From Ga0074139 sp964515195 (lineage in GTDB: Bacteria; Bdellovibrionota; Bdellovibrionia; Bdellovibrionales; Bdellovibrionaceae), in contig CAZETK010000004.1 in the NCBI GenBank assembly GCA_964515195.1, positions 1-64,000 on the forward strand: DNA of 64,000 bases, written 5' to 3'. Under the pieces are notes generated by a model. It had not been told where the DNA came from. It did not search any database and was given only the letters and a program-made list of their open reading frames with translations. A program made the position numbers and the translations under genes. Each line of letters starts with the position of its first letter. Position 1 is the first letter of the stretch. Shown in pieces: positions 42,500-50,380 of the stretch.

Positions 42500-43224
42500 T
42501 GTGATTTCCCTTTAGACGGAACAGCCAATTCCACCTTGATGCGCTCAGGGTCTTCAAAAAACACAGCGTATGATTCCGGGCCGCCGGAATGAGGATGTTT
42601 GTCTTCGTAAAGAATACGTATGCCGCGTTCCCGAAGTTTGGCGGTCACTTCATCAACCTGCGTTATACTCGCGGCATGGAAAGCAAGATGATTCAAGCCG
42701 GGGCGACAGCGATGAAATGGAGCAGATAGATATTTCTCATCGGCTTGGACAAACACAATGTAGGTGTCGGCAAGTTTAAAGCTCACCCCGCCATTCCATT
42801 TTTGAAACTGCTTATAGCCAAGTATACCGAGAAACCAAGACCAGAATTCCTCTGTTTTCGTCAAATTTGAACAGTACAACTCGATATGATGGGGCTTGCC
42901 AGCAGATGAAAGACGCTCAGATGTTAATGTTTCCTCGTGAATCTCTTTTTCGTTGGGATCCAGAAGCTCTGACTGAAATAGAGAAAACAATTTCAGAATA
43001 TTGGGGTCTGAGTCAATCCGCTGAATGTCCGCACCAGGATTGCTTCCAAAAAATCTGATGACCTCAGTTCGCATCGTCGGGTCTTTGGAGTCATATAAGA
43101 AAAGAGCATCAACTTCCGCGTGAATCCTGTAGAGCGCGAGAACATCTTCTTGGAGTTTCAGATACTCCTTCTCGGTGCCAGGGCGAATCTTGTATTTGTA
43201 AATGCGGGTCAGTGTTGAACTCAT
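42496..43224 (-). CDS. ABM-like domain fused to a VOC domain
   Basis: A 242-aa two-domain protein. The first ~100 residues resemble an antibiotic-biosynthesis-monooxygenase-type ferredoxin fold (RIYKYKIRPGTEKEYLKLQE ... EVIRFFGSNPGAD). From about residue 110 there is a VOC domain (HHIELYCSNLTKTEEFWSWF; GLNHLAFHAASITQVDEVTA; YAVFFEDPERIKVELAVPS) with His and Glu ligands in the right places. It lies 15 bases after the histidine kinase gene. Substrate unknown. Confidence 0.75.
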   Translation of the reverse strand: MSSTLTRIYKYKIRPGTEKEYLKLQEDVLALYRIHAEVDALFLYDSKDPTMRTEVIRFFGSNPGADIQRIDSDPNILKLFSLFQSELLDPNEKEIHEETLTSERLSSAGKPHHIELYCSNLTKTEEFWSWFLGILGYKQFQKWNGGVSFKLADTYIVFVQADEKYLSAPFHRCRPGLNHLAFHAASITQVDEVTAKLRERGIRILYEDKHPHSGGPESYAVFFEDPERIKVELAVPSKGKSQ

Positions 43225-43239
43225 GCTATCACATTTTCC

Positions 43240-44874
43240 TTACCCCACCTGGATCGGCACGAAACTCATCACCGATTTGGGTAGTATCTTAACGTTCAAT
43301 TTCTCACACTGTTCCTGAAGGCTGGCATCATCAAAAGCACTCGTGACCATCACTGAGAATGGATGAGTGCCGCCGAATCGTTCTAAAACAGAAATCCCGT
43401 CGCCAGTTCGCGAATTCAGATTGTAGTCTGTGAGGAGAATAGATTTATCAAGAACCTGGCGGTTTTGCACGATCCAGGACATCACGGACTCGGGCTCAAA
43501 AAAGTGCTCAATAGTGACGTTTGGCCGAACGGTTTTCAGCCGCTCTTGCCACAGGGCGTGAATGGTGGGGTCGTCGTCCACTACGATAACGGTTTTGGAG
43601 TCCCCTAGAAAAATGGCATCCGTGTACCAGGACGGCGCTTTAACTACAGGAAGAGTCACTCGAACCGAAGTTCCGAGCCCCATTTCAGATGAAACTGAAA
43701 ACGATCCACCCCAGCCCTCAATCAACTTTTTGGCATAATGAACGCCAAGGCCGGTTCCTTTTGGCTTTCCAAAGGAAAAACCTCGTTCGCCAATTTTTGA
43801 AAGGACATCTCTTGGAATCCCTCGACCATGATCTGACACCTCAATGACGCCTTGAGTGCCATCAGAAAAAATTCCGATTTTGATAGACGCATCTGGCGTG
43901 GAAGCCTCAACAGCGTTGTCTATAAGATTTGATAAGCTGCGCTTCAGTTCCAGTGGATTTACAGCACAGAAAGAAGAAAATGACTGATCGGAGGGCGACA
44001 ACAGTCGGATTTGTCCCGCCCGCTCCTTGTACTGAACTTGTTTCTCTTCAATCAGTGATTCTATCAAAGTATATAGCAGCGTGGCTTCTGTTTTTGTGGT
44101 TGTTGGCTCACTGGATTCAGCTCTGTTTTTGCTTTCTTTTAGTGCAAGCCGACTCTGATCGGAAATTCCGGATGAAATTTCACGGATTCGTTGAATTGCT
44201 GTCGTAAGGAGTCGCTTGGATTCGGGAGAAATGTCAGTGATAGTATCCAAAACAGCGTTGAGGGTATTTAGTGGCGACCGAATATCATGGGCAACTCTGG
44301 CGGCGACTTCGCCAAGAAGAATTCTATTTTTGTTCTCAGCCGCAATTCTGCGGGATTCTAGACGACGAATGTTAACGAAAAGAAAAAGCAAGAAAAATAA
44401 AAATGCGGCAACAGCCGCTGTAAAGCTTCGGGTTAAAAAATCGGAGTAGGTTTTAAAGCTCAAGATTAAGTCTGGACGTTCAGGTACTCGATATAAGACC
44501 TGTCGGGAAAGAAACCCATCAGTAAAGCTCAGAATCTTTCCTTCTTGCAGGTTCTTCTCGAAGTAAGGCTGAAAGTATTCACCGAATTCAATCAGCGCAC
44601 CTCGTCCAGGAGCAGAGATGTCAATTAGTTTTACCCCTTTCACAAATTGTGACGAGAGCAATACACGCTGATTTTTTGAAATGGATGTCAGAAGATTGCC
44701 CTCTTGGATGGCGACCGCCTCAGACTGAAGCCAGCTTCCTGCGATCTCTTTACCTACTGAATCAAGGTAGGTATCAAAAATAAAGTAAAGGCCACCAGTG
44801 AGAATGCAAACAGCAATCGCGAAAAGGCCGATAGCCTTCCGGGGGTCGAGGAGGTGGAGCAATTTTACAAGCAT
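43240..44874 (-). CDS. Hybrid sensor histidine kinase with C-terminal receiver
   Basis: A 544-aa membrane sensor. Two transmembrane segments (AIGLFAIAVCILTGGLYFIF and AAVAAFLFFLLFLFVNIRRL) enclose a periplasmic sensor of about 110 residues. H-box AARVAHDIRSPLNTLNAV carries the phosphorylated His near residue 195. N-box and G-boxes follow (LSNLIDNAVEAS; VSDHGRGIPRD; GTGLGVHYAKKLIEGWGG). A receiver domain begins near 425 (VIVVDDDPTIHALW; ILLTDYNLNSRTGDG; VTSAFDD). It overlaps the YcaO gene by 10 bases and is the natural partner of the regulator at 47682-49079. Confidence 0.9.
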   Translation of the reverse strand: MLVKLLHLLDPRKAIGLFAIAVCILTGGLYFIFDTYLDSVGKEIAGSWLQSEAVAIQEGNLLTSISKNQRVLLSSQFVKGVKLIDISAPGRGALIEFGEYFQPYFEKNLQEGKILSFTDGFLSRQVLYRVPERPDLILSFKTYSDFLTRSFTAAVAAFLFFLLFLFVNIRRLESRRIAAENKNRILLGEVAARVAHDIRSPLNTLNAVLDTITDISPESKRLLTTAIQRIREISSGISDQSRLALKESKNRAESSEPTTTKTEATLLYTLIESLIEEKQVQYKERAGQIRLLSPSDQSFSSFCAVNPLELKRSLSNLIDNAVEASTPDASIKIGIFSDGTQGVIEVSDHGRGIPRDVLSKIGERGFSFGKPKGTGLGVHYAKKLIEGWGGSFSVSSEMGLGTSVRVTLPVVKAPSWYTDAIFLGDSKTVIVVDDDPTIHALWQERLKTVRPNVTIEHFFEPESVMSWIVQNRQVLDKSILLTDYNLNSRTGDGISVLERFGGTHPFSVMVTSAFDDASLQEQCEKLNVKILPKSVMSFVPIQVG

Positions 44875-45788
44875 AGCCGCTCCAGTTCTCCTCCGACAAA
44901 TTCAGGCTGATTTTCGAAGTGGCAACGGTGAACAGCTACAAGTTCGGAAAGAGAGTGAGGCACCGAACTGTCATGCGCTAATCTTGGAAGTTTGATAGTC
45001 CTCGATCCTCTGGCTTTTTGACGACTTCGTGCGAGAGCTGTTCCGTCTTTAGTCAGTCCAAAAAAGCGGAGCCTCCTTTCATAAAATGTCATTTCGGAAT
45101 CAGGGTTGGTGTTGAGGCGCGTAATTGCCATCCCGTGTCTGAGGAGTTCAGCTATGGCTCGATAACGGATGCCCTCGAAGTCTTCTTTTTTTCCACAAGC
45201 GCCGCCAGAAATTACGCCGATAGGATTCAAAAATGCCAAATAGATGAATACGACATGCGCGCTGTCTTCCATCCAAGGGCGCACTTCAATAATCGAGTTG
45301 AGTGAGAGATGTTTCTGAAGGTCCCGAAGCAGTGATTCTCCAGATGATATGGTTTGGAAATCGACTGGCCGAATTTCGTGACCGATGGATTGATCGTCCC
45401 ACCAAGAAGCCCAGACATATCGCTCTATGGCCTCGCAAAGTCCGTTCTCCCTAGCAATTCCATTGGCGTCGGGAACGACTCCTAATGGGAAGGCCGCAAA
45501 ACCATCGGAACGAGTTGTTTGGCAATGAGCAAGGCCACCCATGTAGCCCTCGGAGAAAGCTTGACGCTCGATCATTTCGACTAGCCCTTTAAGGATAGCG
45601 GTCGCTGGCGTTGGATCAATTCCGCAAAAAACAGATTCATTGATGACAGATGATGGGGCGGAATCAAAAATACTCGCCATGGTTCCTGAAGAAAGCGAAC
45701 TTACCTCTATATGCTTCGGCAGCCGACCACGCTCTTTTAATTTGGCGGTAAATGAAAGAAGAAACTGATCGGCCTGCTTTGCACTCAT
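44865..45788 (-). CDS. YcaO-domain protein (ATP-dependent backbone modifier)
   Basis: A 307-aa YcaO-like protein. YcaO enzymes activate amide bonds with ATP, usually to form azolines or thioamides in peptides. Visible motifs: ILKGLVEMIERQAF (near residue 85), NGLCEAIERYVWASWW (near 132) and SGGACGKKEDFEGIRYRAIA with ELLRHG (near 222-237), which match the Glu-rich ATP/Mg binding pattern. It lacks a proline-rich C-terminus and is shorter than cyclodehydratases of toxin clusters. It is translationally coupled to the solute-binding-protein gene (1 base overlap) and to the kinase gene. No TfuA or dehydrogenase is present. Confidence 0.8.
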   Translation of the reverse strand: MSAKQADQFLLSFTAKLKERGRLPKHIEVSSLSSGTMASIFDSAPSSVINESVFCGIDPTPATAILKGLVEMIERQAFSEGYMGGLAHCQTTRSDGFAAFPLGVVPDANGIARENGLCEAIERYVWASWWDDQSIGHEIRPVDFQTISSGESLLRDLQKHLSLNSIIEVRPWMEDSAHVVFIYLAFLNPIGVISGGACGKKEDFEGIRYRAIAELLRHGMAITRLNTNPDSEMTFYERRLRFFGLTKDGTALARSRQKARGSRTIKLPRLAHDSSVPHSLSELVAVHRCHFENQPEFVGGELERLCL

Positions 45789-47329
45789 CAGTTCACCTTA
45801 AATACTTGCCAGGGGGCTGGGGATGTAATAGCGAAGGGAACATCTCCGAGCAGTTTTTTATTCTTCGCTGCAAAAAATCGACGGACATGCGTGTAGACAT
45901 TAAAACGCGCCTCTTCAAAGAGGTAACGGTTTACCTTTGCGTAGTTGGAAGAAGATGAACTTAGCTGCGCAATAAGTGACTGTAGCTTTTCATCGTCCGA
46001 GACATGCTTGAGTGGCTTATGCAGGTTCGGTGTCAGCAGCATTTTCATATCGCCAGCCGGATCAAGTGCCCAGAATCCAGAGCCAGCATTGAAAAAAGCG
46101 ACTTTCCCCTCTGCGAATAGGTCTGAAAATTCTTTGCGTGTGGATTTGATAACGGGACTTGATGCTTTGATGTCAAGAACCTCAAAAGTGCGCTTCAACG
46201 CTTGAAAGAAAATGGCATCTCTTTCGGGTTCAGCATATCCCCAGGGGAATGATTCCTTCGCTAGCTTGGCTTTGCAGGCTTGAACTTCGGAGGTAGATAG
46301 GGAATTTTCGGTTTCAAGGTCTTTTAAACTGAGATATCCGGGCAGAATTTTGGTAAAGACGCTACCTTCTGCGGGAGAATCTTTTGCGATTTCTTGGTAG
46401 GACGTGCGAAATATTTTAGAAAATAACTGGCGACATTTTTTATCTTTAAATGGACCCACACTCTGATTGATCTGAAGAACCGAGAAGCGAGCTGCTGGGG
46501 TGTACTTAACTGATAGTTTTCCCTCTAAATCATGTAAAATACCTGGTGCAAAGAATGATTCGTTTCCCGCAACCACGGTCGCATCATCCAGTTTCGCTAG
46601 GTCGATGACCAACTCTGCTGGGGTCTTGTATTCAAAGCTAATTTGATCTGGGGCTGATTGCTCATTGGCATCGCTTCGTTTTAAAAACTTTATCTGCTTT
46701 TGCCCCTGATCGGCGATTTTATAAAGACCACTTTCAGGAATTTTCGTGCATGTGATTTTGTTCGTTCGTGGGTCAACGCATCTTTGGGGAATGATGGAGA
46801 ATAGTTCAAGACAAAATCGGAAGAGTGGATGATCTACGTCGCGCGCAAATTGGATACGGACGATGTTATCGGAAACCGTGATCCCCTTGGGGAATTTCTT
46901 AAGAGCGTCGGCTGTTTTTACCCAAGAGTCCAATCCTTCGATTGCTTCAAGGATGGGGAACTTTGGCCGTGTGTATGCCATTCGAGCGACAGCGAACGCG
47001 ACATCTTCCGCCGTTATGGGAGAGCCGTCTTCATACTTAATTCCGGATTTTACTTTCCATTCGACACGTCTTTTTTCAGTGTCGTAGCGAAAGGACTCTA
47101 AAACTCGGCTGGTAAGTTGATTGTTGATTGCGGCTTCGAGAGGGGTCGCATAGATCATCCGGGCGACCGGCAAGTTGGCTGTACTGTCTGCATCGAGTGG
47201 ATCAAGAGAGCTTGGCGCCGATGTTTCGGTGATGATGTAACGAAATTGCGTCGAAGCCTTAGCTTGAGATTCAGGATTCATAAATCCGACCATCACGAGA
47301 ATTGAAATAGTTATGAGTTTGAATGCCAT
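45788..47329 (-). CDS. Periplasmic peptide-type solute-binding protein (SBP_bac_5)
   Basis: A 513-aa exported protein of the oligopeptide-binding (DppA/OppA) family. A signal peptide (LITISILVMVGFMNPESQA) precedes the typical TSAPSSLDPLDADSTANLPV, EWKVKSGIKYEDGSPITAED (the W-x-x-K/L-R...F-x-D-G-x-P-x-T-A-x-D motif) and RPKFPILEAIEG. No ABC permease or ATPase genes accompany it. This fits a receptor that presents a peptide to the sensor kinase rather than a transporter. It lies 15 bases after the 117-aa protein gene. Confidence 0.85.
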   Translation of the reverse strand: MAFKLITISILVMVGFMNPESQAKASTQFRYIITETSAPSSLDPLDADSTANLPVARMIYATPLEAAINNQLTSRVLESFRYDTEKRRVEWKVKSGIKYEDGSPITAEDVAFAVARMAYTRPKFPILEAIEGLDSWVKTADALKKFPKGITVSDNIVRIQFARDVDHPLFRFCLELFSIIPQRCVDPRTNKITCTKIPESGLYKIADQGQKQIKFLKRSDANEQSAPDQISFEYKTPAELVIDLAKLDDATVVAGNESFFAPGILHDLEGKLSVKYTPAARFSVLQINQSVGPFKDKKCRQLFSKIFRTSYQEIAKDSPAEGSVFTKILPGYLSLKDLETENSLSTSEVQACKAKLAKESFPWGYAEPERDAIFFQALKRTFEVLDIKASSPVIKSTRKEFSDLFAEGKVAFFNAGSGFWALDPAGDMKMLLTPNLHKPLKHVSDDEKLQSLIAQLSSSSSNYAKVNRYLFEEARFNVYTHVRRFFAAKNKKLLGDVPFAITSPAPWQVFKVN

Positions 47330-47344
47330 TCACACGCCGTCCTC

Positions 47345-47698
47345 TTACTTGCCCATTGCGGGGTAATCTTGAGTCCCGAGTCTTGCCAAGAATAGATTCA
47401 CTTCACGGATATCCACGTCAGGACCGGCGACTGCCTTCAGCATCTCAATAAGCCCGACAGCGCTGGGAGCCGCAGCGTCGGCCTGGGTCATTACTTCTTC
47501 CAGTCGTTTTCGATTGATTTGATACCAGTTTTCCTGCGCAAGCGGGGCGATTATGCCGCTGTCCACGAGAACGCGAACAGCCGCGGCGTGCATTTCTACG
47601 CTCTTGATTTCGAAGGCATTGGCATTCGAATGAAGAAGCCCAATGGCGCTAAGTGCGGCTAATACGGCCCCGACATTTTTCTTAGATTGTTTGTTCAT
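47345..47698 (-). CDS. 117-aa exported protein of the YcaO operon
   Basis: A small secreted protein: positively charged start (MNKQSKKNVG) and hydrophobic segment (AVLAALSAIGLLHSNANA) form a signal peptide with likely cleavage after residue ~28. The mature part is helical and acidic (MHAAAVRVLVDSGIIAPLAQ; LEEVMTQADAAAPSAVGLIE) and ends in LGTQDYPAMGK. The start overlaps the regulator gene by 17 bases. No family recognised. It could be the precursor of a signal peptide, or an accessory to the solute-binding protein. It contains no Cys, which limits classical azole chemistry. Confidence 0.6.
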   Translation of the reverse strand: MNKQSKKNVGAVLAALSAIGLLHSNANAFEIKSVEMHAAAVRVLVDSGIIAPLAQENWYQINRKRLEEVMTQADAAAPSAVGLIEMLKAVAGPDVDIREVNLFLARLGTQDYPAMGK

Positions 47699-49079
47699 GA
47701 GTTTCTCCTGTTTTTATTCCTAGTTTCTTCATGCGACCGTAAATTGTTCCGAGTGGTGCTTTCATCCGCTGTTTTGCGGCATCACGAAGCGAACTACTTT
47801 TTGATAAATTGTTAATCAAGTAATCGCGCTCCTGTTGCTCAAGCCATGTGAGAAACTCCGGATAGGTGCGATCAAAGAGACTGAACTGCTCCCGCTCGTA
47901 TTCCGCAAAAAATTTACTGCTCAAATGCTCTGGCTCTATTCGCTTCGCGGGAACGATGGTCATAAGACGTTCCAGCTCATTTTCCAGTTCGCGAATGTTT
48001 CCTTTCCAGGGGTAGCGCTCAAGGTAATGGACGGTTTTCATGAGAATCGTTTTTCCTTCACTGCCGAAAGATTTTTGGAAATGTGCGATCAGTGGACGAA
48101 TGTCTTCAGGTCGAGCCCTGAGTGGTGGAACTTCGATTTTCACCACGTTCAGGCGATAGAATAGGTCCTCGCGAAACTTGCCCTGGGCGACCGCTTCTTC
48201 AAGATTTACATGGGAGGCGGCAACAACGCGGACATTTACCTTCTCGGTTCTAATGGAGCCGACGGGGTGAATTTCTCCCTCTTGGAGGAAGCGCAGGAGC
48301 TTTACTTGTAGGTCGAGCTTCATGTCTCCAATTTCATCCAGAAAAACTGTTCCGCCGTCAGCGAGCTTCAGCTTTCCAATTTTTGCGCGATTGGCTCCTG
48401 TAAAGGCGCCTTGCTCGTGACCGAAGAGATCACTCTCAAGCAAATTCTCGGGGATCGCTGCAACATTGATGGCAACGAAAGGCTTTTGCCTACGAAGAGA
48501 GTGCTTGTGGAGGGCGCGAGCAATTAACTCTTTACCCGTGCCGGACTCTCCGTGAATGACCACGTTGCTGTCCGTTGGGGCCACTTGCAGAACAAGGCTC
48601 GCCACATCTGCCATGGCCTTAGATTTTCCGACCATATCGATGGATCGAATAAGATTTTCTCGTTCGTCAGGAATCTCGGCACATTGAAATTCCTGTGCGG
48701 TTTCTTCAAATTTTTTGCAGAGCTGTCGTATGCGAGTACGGAATAGGTTTGGATCGCTGTCCTTTTCGATGAAGTCCGCGACTCCGGCGGCATAACTTCG
48801 CTTAAGTGCTTCGCGGGATAGGTCGCCTGAATTCATTACGATCTGGAGATAAGGATTCAGGGCAAGCATTTGCTTTGCGAGCGTGACCCCATCTTTTCCC
48901 GGCATTTTCAAATCGAGGAGGATCACGGCAAAGCCGTTCGGTTCCGCACGAACTCTGCGGTATGCCTCATCTGGATTGTTGGTGGTTTGAACGTCAAGAT
49001 CTGATTCCGGTTCTAAAACGAGTTTGGTCGTTTCGAGTGCCATCTGCTCGTCGTCCACCACCAGGATCTTAAATGCCAT
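47682..49079 (-). CDS. NtrC-family sigma-54 response regulator
   Basis: A 465-aa regulator with receiver (VVDDEQMALETTKLVL; acceptor Asp in VILLDLKMPGKDG near residue 57), AAA+ domain (GESGTGKELIARALH, GAFTGANRAK which contacts sigma-54, GGTVFLDEIGDM, and RFREDLFYRLNVV-like sensor region) and a Fis-type HTH at the C-terminus (SLRDAAKQRMKAPLGTIYGR). All key residues appear intact. It opens an operon with AGGAGG before the ATG and a sigma-54 promoter just upstream. The three GTTYK-N6-MGAAC dyads upstream are the expected enhancer sites. Confidence 0.92.
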   Translation of the reverse strand: MAFKILVVDDEQMALETTKLVLEPESDLDVQTTNNPDEAYRRVRAEPNGFAVILLDLKMPGKDGVTLAKQMLALNPYLQIVMNSGDLSREALKRSYAAGVADFIEKDSDPNLFRTRIRQLCKKFEETAQEFQCAEIPDERENLIRSIDMVGKSKAMADVASLVLQVAPTDSNVVIHGESGTGKELIARALHKHSLRRQKPFVAINVAAIPENLLESDLFGHEQGAFTGANRAKIGKLKLADGGTVFLDEIGDMKLDLQVKLLRFLQEGEIHPVGSIRTEKVNVRVVAASHVNLEEAVAQGKFREDLFYRLNVVKIEVPPLRARPEDIRPLIAHFQKSFGSEGKTILMKTVHYLERYPWKGNIRELENELERLMTIVPAKRIEPEHLSSKFFAEYEREQFSLFDRTYPEFLTWLEQQERDYLINNLSKSSSLRDAAKQRMKAPLGTIYGRMKKLGIKTGETHEQTI

Positions 49080-49122
49080 CCGGCAACCTCCTGGGTTTGG
49101 GGATCAATCGTCGTGGTGCTAG

Positions 49123-49139
49123 AGCAACGGCTGGACCAA
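49123..49139 (-). promoter_or_regulatory. Sigma-54 promoter of the regulator/YcaO operon
   Basis: On the minus strand TTGGTCCAGCCGTTGCT. It has the invariant GG and GC separated by exactly ten bases and matches the consensus TTGGCACRNNNNTTGCW at 15 of 17 positions (CAC reads TCC), counting degenerate positions. The implied start is near 49111-49113, giving a leader of about 33 bases to the ATG at 49079. The three dyads lie upstream at distances usual for enhancer binding. Confidence 0.75.
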
Positions 49140-49235
49140 CTGAAAATCAGCGATGAATTGTGTATTAACCCCCGGAAAATACTGGACTTAGGTATCCCGG
49201 CTTATTGGGCAATGCAACAAAATTAAGCAGTTTTT

Positions 49236-49251
49236 GTTTGCATTTACGAAC
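49236..49251. promoter_or_regulatory. Dyad operator GTTTG-N6-CGAAC, regulator operon site 1
   Basis: GTTTGCATTTACGAAC. It is centred about 130 bp upstream of the inferred sigma-54 start site. Same half-sites and spacer as 14145-14160, and nearly the same spacer sequence as 14221-14236. Confidence 0.65.
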
Positions 49252-49338
49252 AGGTGGTTCAGAAACTGTTTACTGAGTATTGCGTCAAGTAATTGAAATA
49301 AAAAATGAAATGGATAAACCATGAGCCCATGCAATTGT

Positions 49339-49354
49339 GTTTGTAATTTCGAAC
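49339..49354. promoter_or_regulatory. Dyad operator GTTTG-N6-CGAAC, regulator operon site 2
   Basis: GTTTGTAATTTCGAAC, followed by GGGCTCTCTCG. Its left part GTGTTTGTAATTT also appears on the minus strand at about 14181-14193 in the transfer promoter region. The site is 103 bp from site 1, which is close to ten helical turns. Confidence 0.65.
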
Positions 49355-49429
49355 GGGCTCTCTCGCCTTTTAGTCCAAAATCCTAGATAAACAGATGAAT
49401 ATATAAAGGAATCTAGTGCAGAAATTTTT

Positions 49430-49445
49430 GTTCTGAATTTAGAAC
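49430..49445. promoter_or_regulatory. Dyad operator GTTCT-N6-AGAAC, regulator operon site 3
   Basis: GTTCTGAATTTAGAAC, an almost perfect palindrome. It is the counterpart of GTTTTGAATTCAGAAC at 14202-14217. It lies just beyond the end of the XRE gene at 49460. The 379-bp gap 49081-49459 holds no gene; it contains these three sites and the sigma-54 promoter, and otherwise AT-rich DNA. Confidence 0.6.
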
Positions 49446-49459
49446 ACTCGGAGCGTCAT

Positions 49460-49723
49460 TTAAGAATGCGGGTTCCTCGACTGACGAATTCTTTGAGACT
49501 CCTGCTCAACGGCTCCGTAAAGCTCAAAGGGCGACACGGTATAGAGTTTGGCGAGCTTGCTAATGTTGCGTAAGGGGGTTCGGCTAAACCCCGACTCTTC
49601 GTAATGAGCGATTGTTCCTGGCCTGAAGTCGAGTGCCCGATCCGCCTCGTGAGCTTCCAATCCGGCGCGTGAGCGCCACTGCTGGAGCCAGTTCGGCGGT
49701 TCGTTAGTTAGCTCTATGTTCAT
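49460..49723 (-). CDS. XRE-like HTH regulator (short)
   Basis: An 87-aa protein with a Cro/C1-like helix-turn-helix: NWLQQWRSRAGLEAHEADRA, FRPGTIAHYEESGFSRTPLR and ISKLAKLYTVSPFELYGAVE. The site GGAGG (in GTAGGAGGCCGCT) precedes the ATG. It is divergent from the second XRE gene at 49818, and the paired operators at 49738 and 49786 lie between them. It may control the downstream ATPase module or lysogeny-like choices of the element. Confidence 0.7.
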   Translation of the reverse strand: MNIELTNEPPNWLQQWRSRAGLEAHEADRALDFRPGTIAHYEESGFSRTPLRNISKLAKLYTVSPFELYGAVEQESQRIRQSRNPHS

Positions 49724-49737
49724 AGCGGCCTCCTACT

Positions 49738-49753
49738 GCATACGATCATACGC
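49738..49753. promoter_or_regulatory. XRE operator copy 1
   Basis: GCATACGATCATACGC, near-identical to GCATACGATCATGCGC at 49786 (15 of 16). Each has a GCAT...ATGC-like dyad around ACGATC. Two copies with a 48-bp centre spacing between divergent XRE genes look like a cooperative repressor switch. Confidence 0.65.
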
Positions 49754-49785
49754 ACATCAACCACAAAAGACGTCGAGAATCAAGT

Positions 49786-49801
49786 GCATACGATCATGCG
49801 C
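49786..49801. promoter_or_regulatory. XRE operator copy 2
   Basis: GCATACGATCATGCGC, with intact GCAT/ATGC inverted half-sites. It lies 16 bp before the TTG start of the rightward XRE gene, so bound repressor would block that gene's translation start region and promoter. Confidence 0.65.
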
Positions 49802-49817
49802 TTGATGAGGAGGTCTC

Positions 49818-50090
49818 TTGGCGGTAAAAAGAGGAACGGCCCTTATTTCCCAGGCCGATAAGAAAATTTTGCGTGCCTTTGGGGAGCGGGTACGGGAACT
49901 GCGCGAGCGGAAGAAGCTAACGGTTTACGATGTGACTGGCGATGACATGCCAATCAAGTCGCGCCAGCACTGGCAGCGCATTGAGGCCGGGCAGAAGAAT
50001 GTGAACCTCACAACGGTCTTTAAGGTTGCCCGGAGCCTTGAGGTACGGGCGGAAGAGCTTATGAGGGGAATTGGTTTATGCGCGAGTTGA
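49818..50090 (+). CDS. XRE-family HTH regulator of the ATPase module
   Basis: A 90-aa protein starting at TTG 49818, five bases after AGGAGG. Helix-turn-helix of Cro/C1 type: FGERVRELRERKKLTVYDVT, RQHWQRIEAGQKNVNLTTVF, KVARSLEVRAEELM. A short frame of 24 codons (50078-50152), overlapping its end, starts MRELIRLPRTIAAGSPLP and resembles a S24/LexA-type linker; this may be the decayed C-terminal part of a former CI/LexA-like repressor. Confidence 0.75.
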   Translation: MAVKRGTALISQADKKILRAFGERVRELRERKKLTVYDVTGDDMPIKSRQHWQRIEAGQKNVNLTTVFKVARSLEVRAEELMRGIGLCAS

Positions 50091-50200
50091 TCCGACTTCC
50101 AAGAACAATAGCCGCTGGAAGCCCGCTTCCAAAAGGGAGTCTGGTGACTTAGAAGTTGAAAGCTGTTAAACAACTTCAATATTTAAGCCTTGGAGAATAA

Positions 50201-50380
50201 GTGGAAGGTACCAGTAAAATAGTAACTGAAATTGTCGATAAATTTCTGGATGAGCTTTCTAGTATCGATGGAATTGATAGTGATTTTAAAAGCGGACTTT
50301 CAGGTCTACTAAAGGACGATAAAAAGGTTACGGGTCAAAAGCTAGAACAGATGATTTACGGAGAGGCAGACTCCGTGTGA
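50201..50380 (+). CDS. 59-aa partner of the SMC-like ATPase
   Basis: A GTG start at 50201 (TGGAG five bases upstream) gives an acidic helical protein: EGTSKIVTEIVDKFLDELSS, then IDGIDSDFKSGLSGLL and KKVTGQKLEQMIYGEA. Its TGA overlaps the GTG start of the ATPase gene (GTGTGA), so the two are translated together, often at fixed ratio. No family recognised. Its role as a regulatory or 'middle' subunit for the ATPase is inferred from coupling. Confidence 0.65.
   Translation: MEGTSKIVTEIVDKFLDELSSIDGIDSDFKSGLSGLLKDDKKVTGQKLEQMIYGEADSV

Noticed and set aside
50078..50152. 24-codon frame resembling an S24/LexA linker
   Set aside because: Too short and without a conserved catalytic residue; mentioned only as a possible remnant under the XRE gene.
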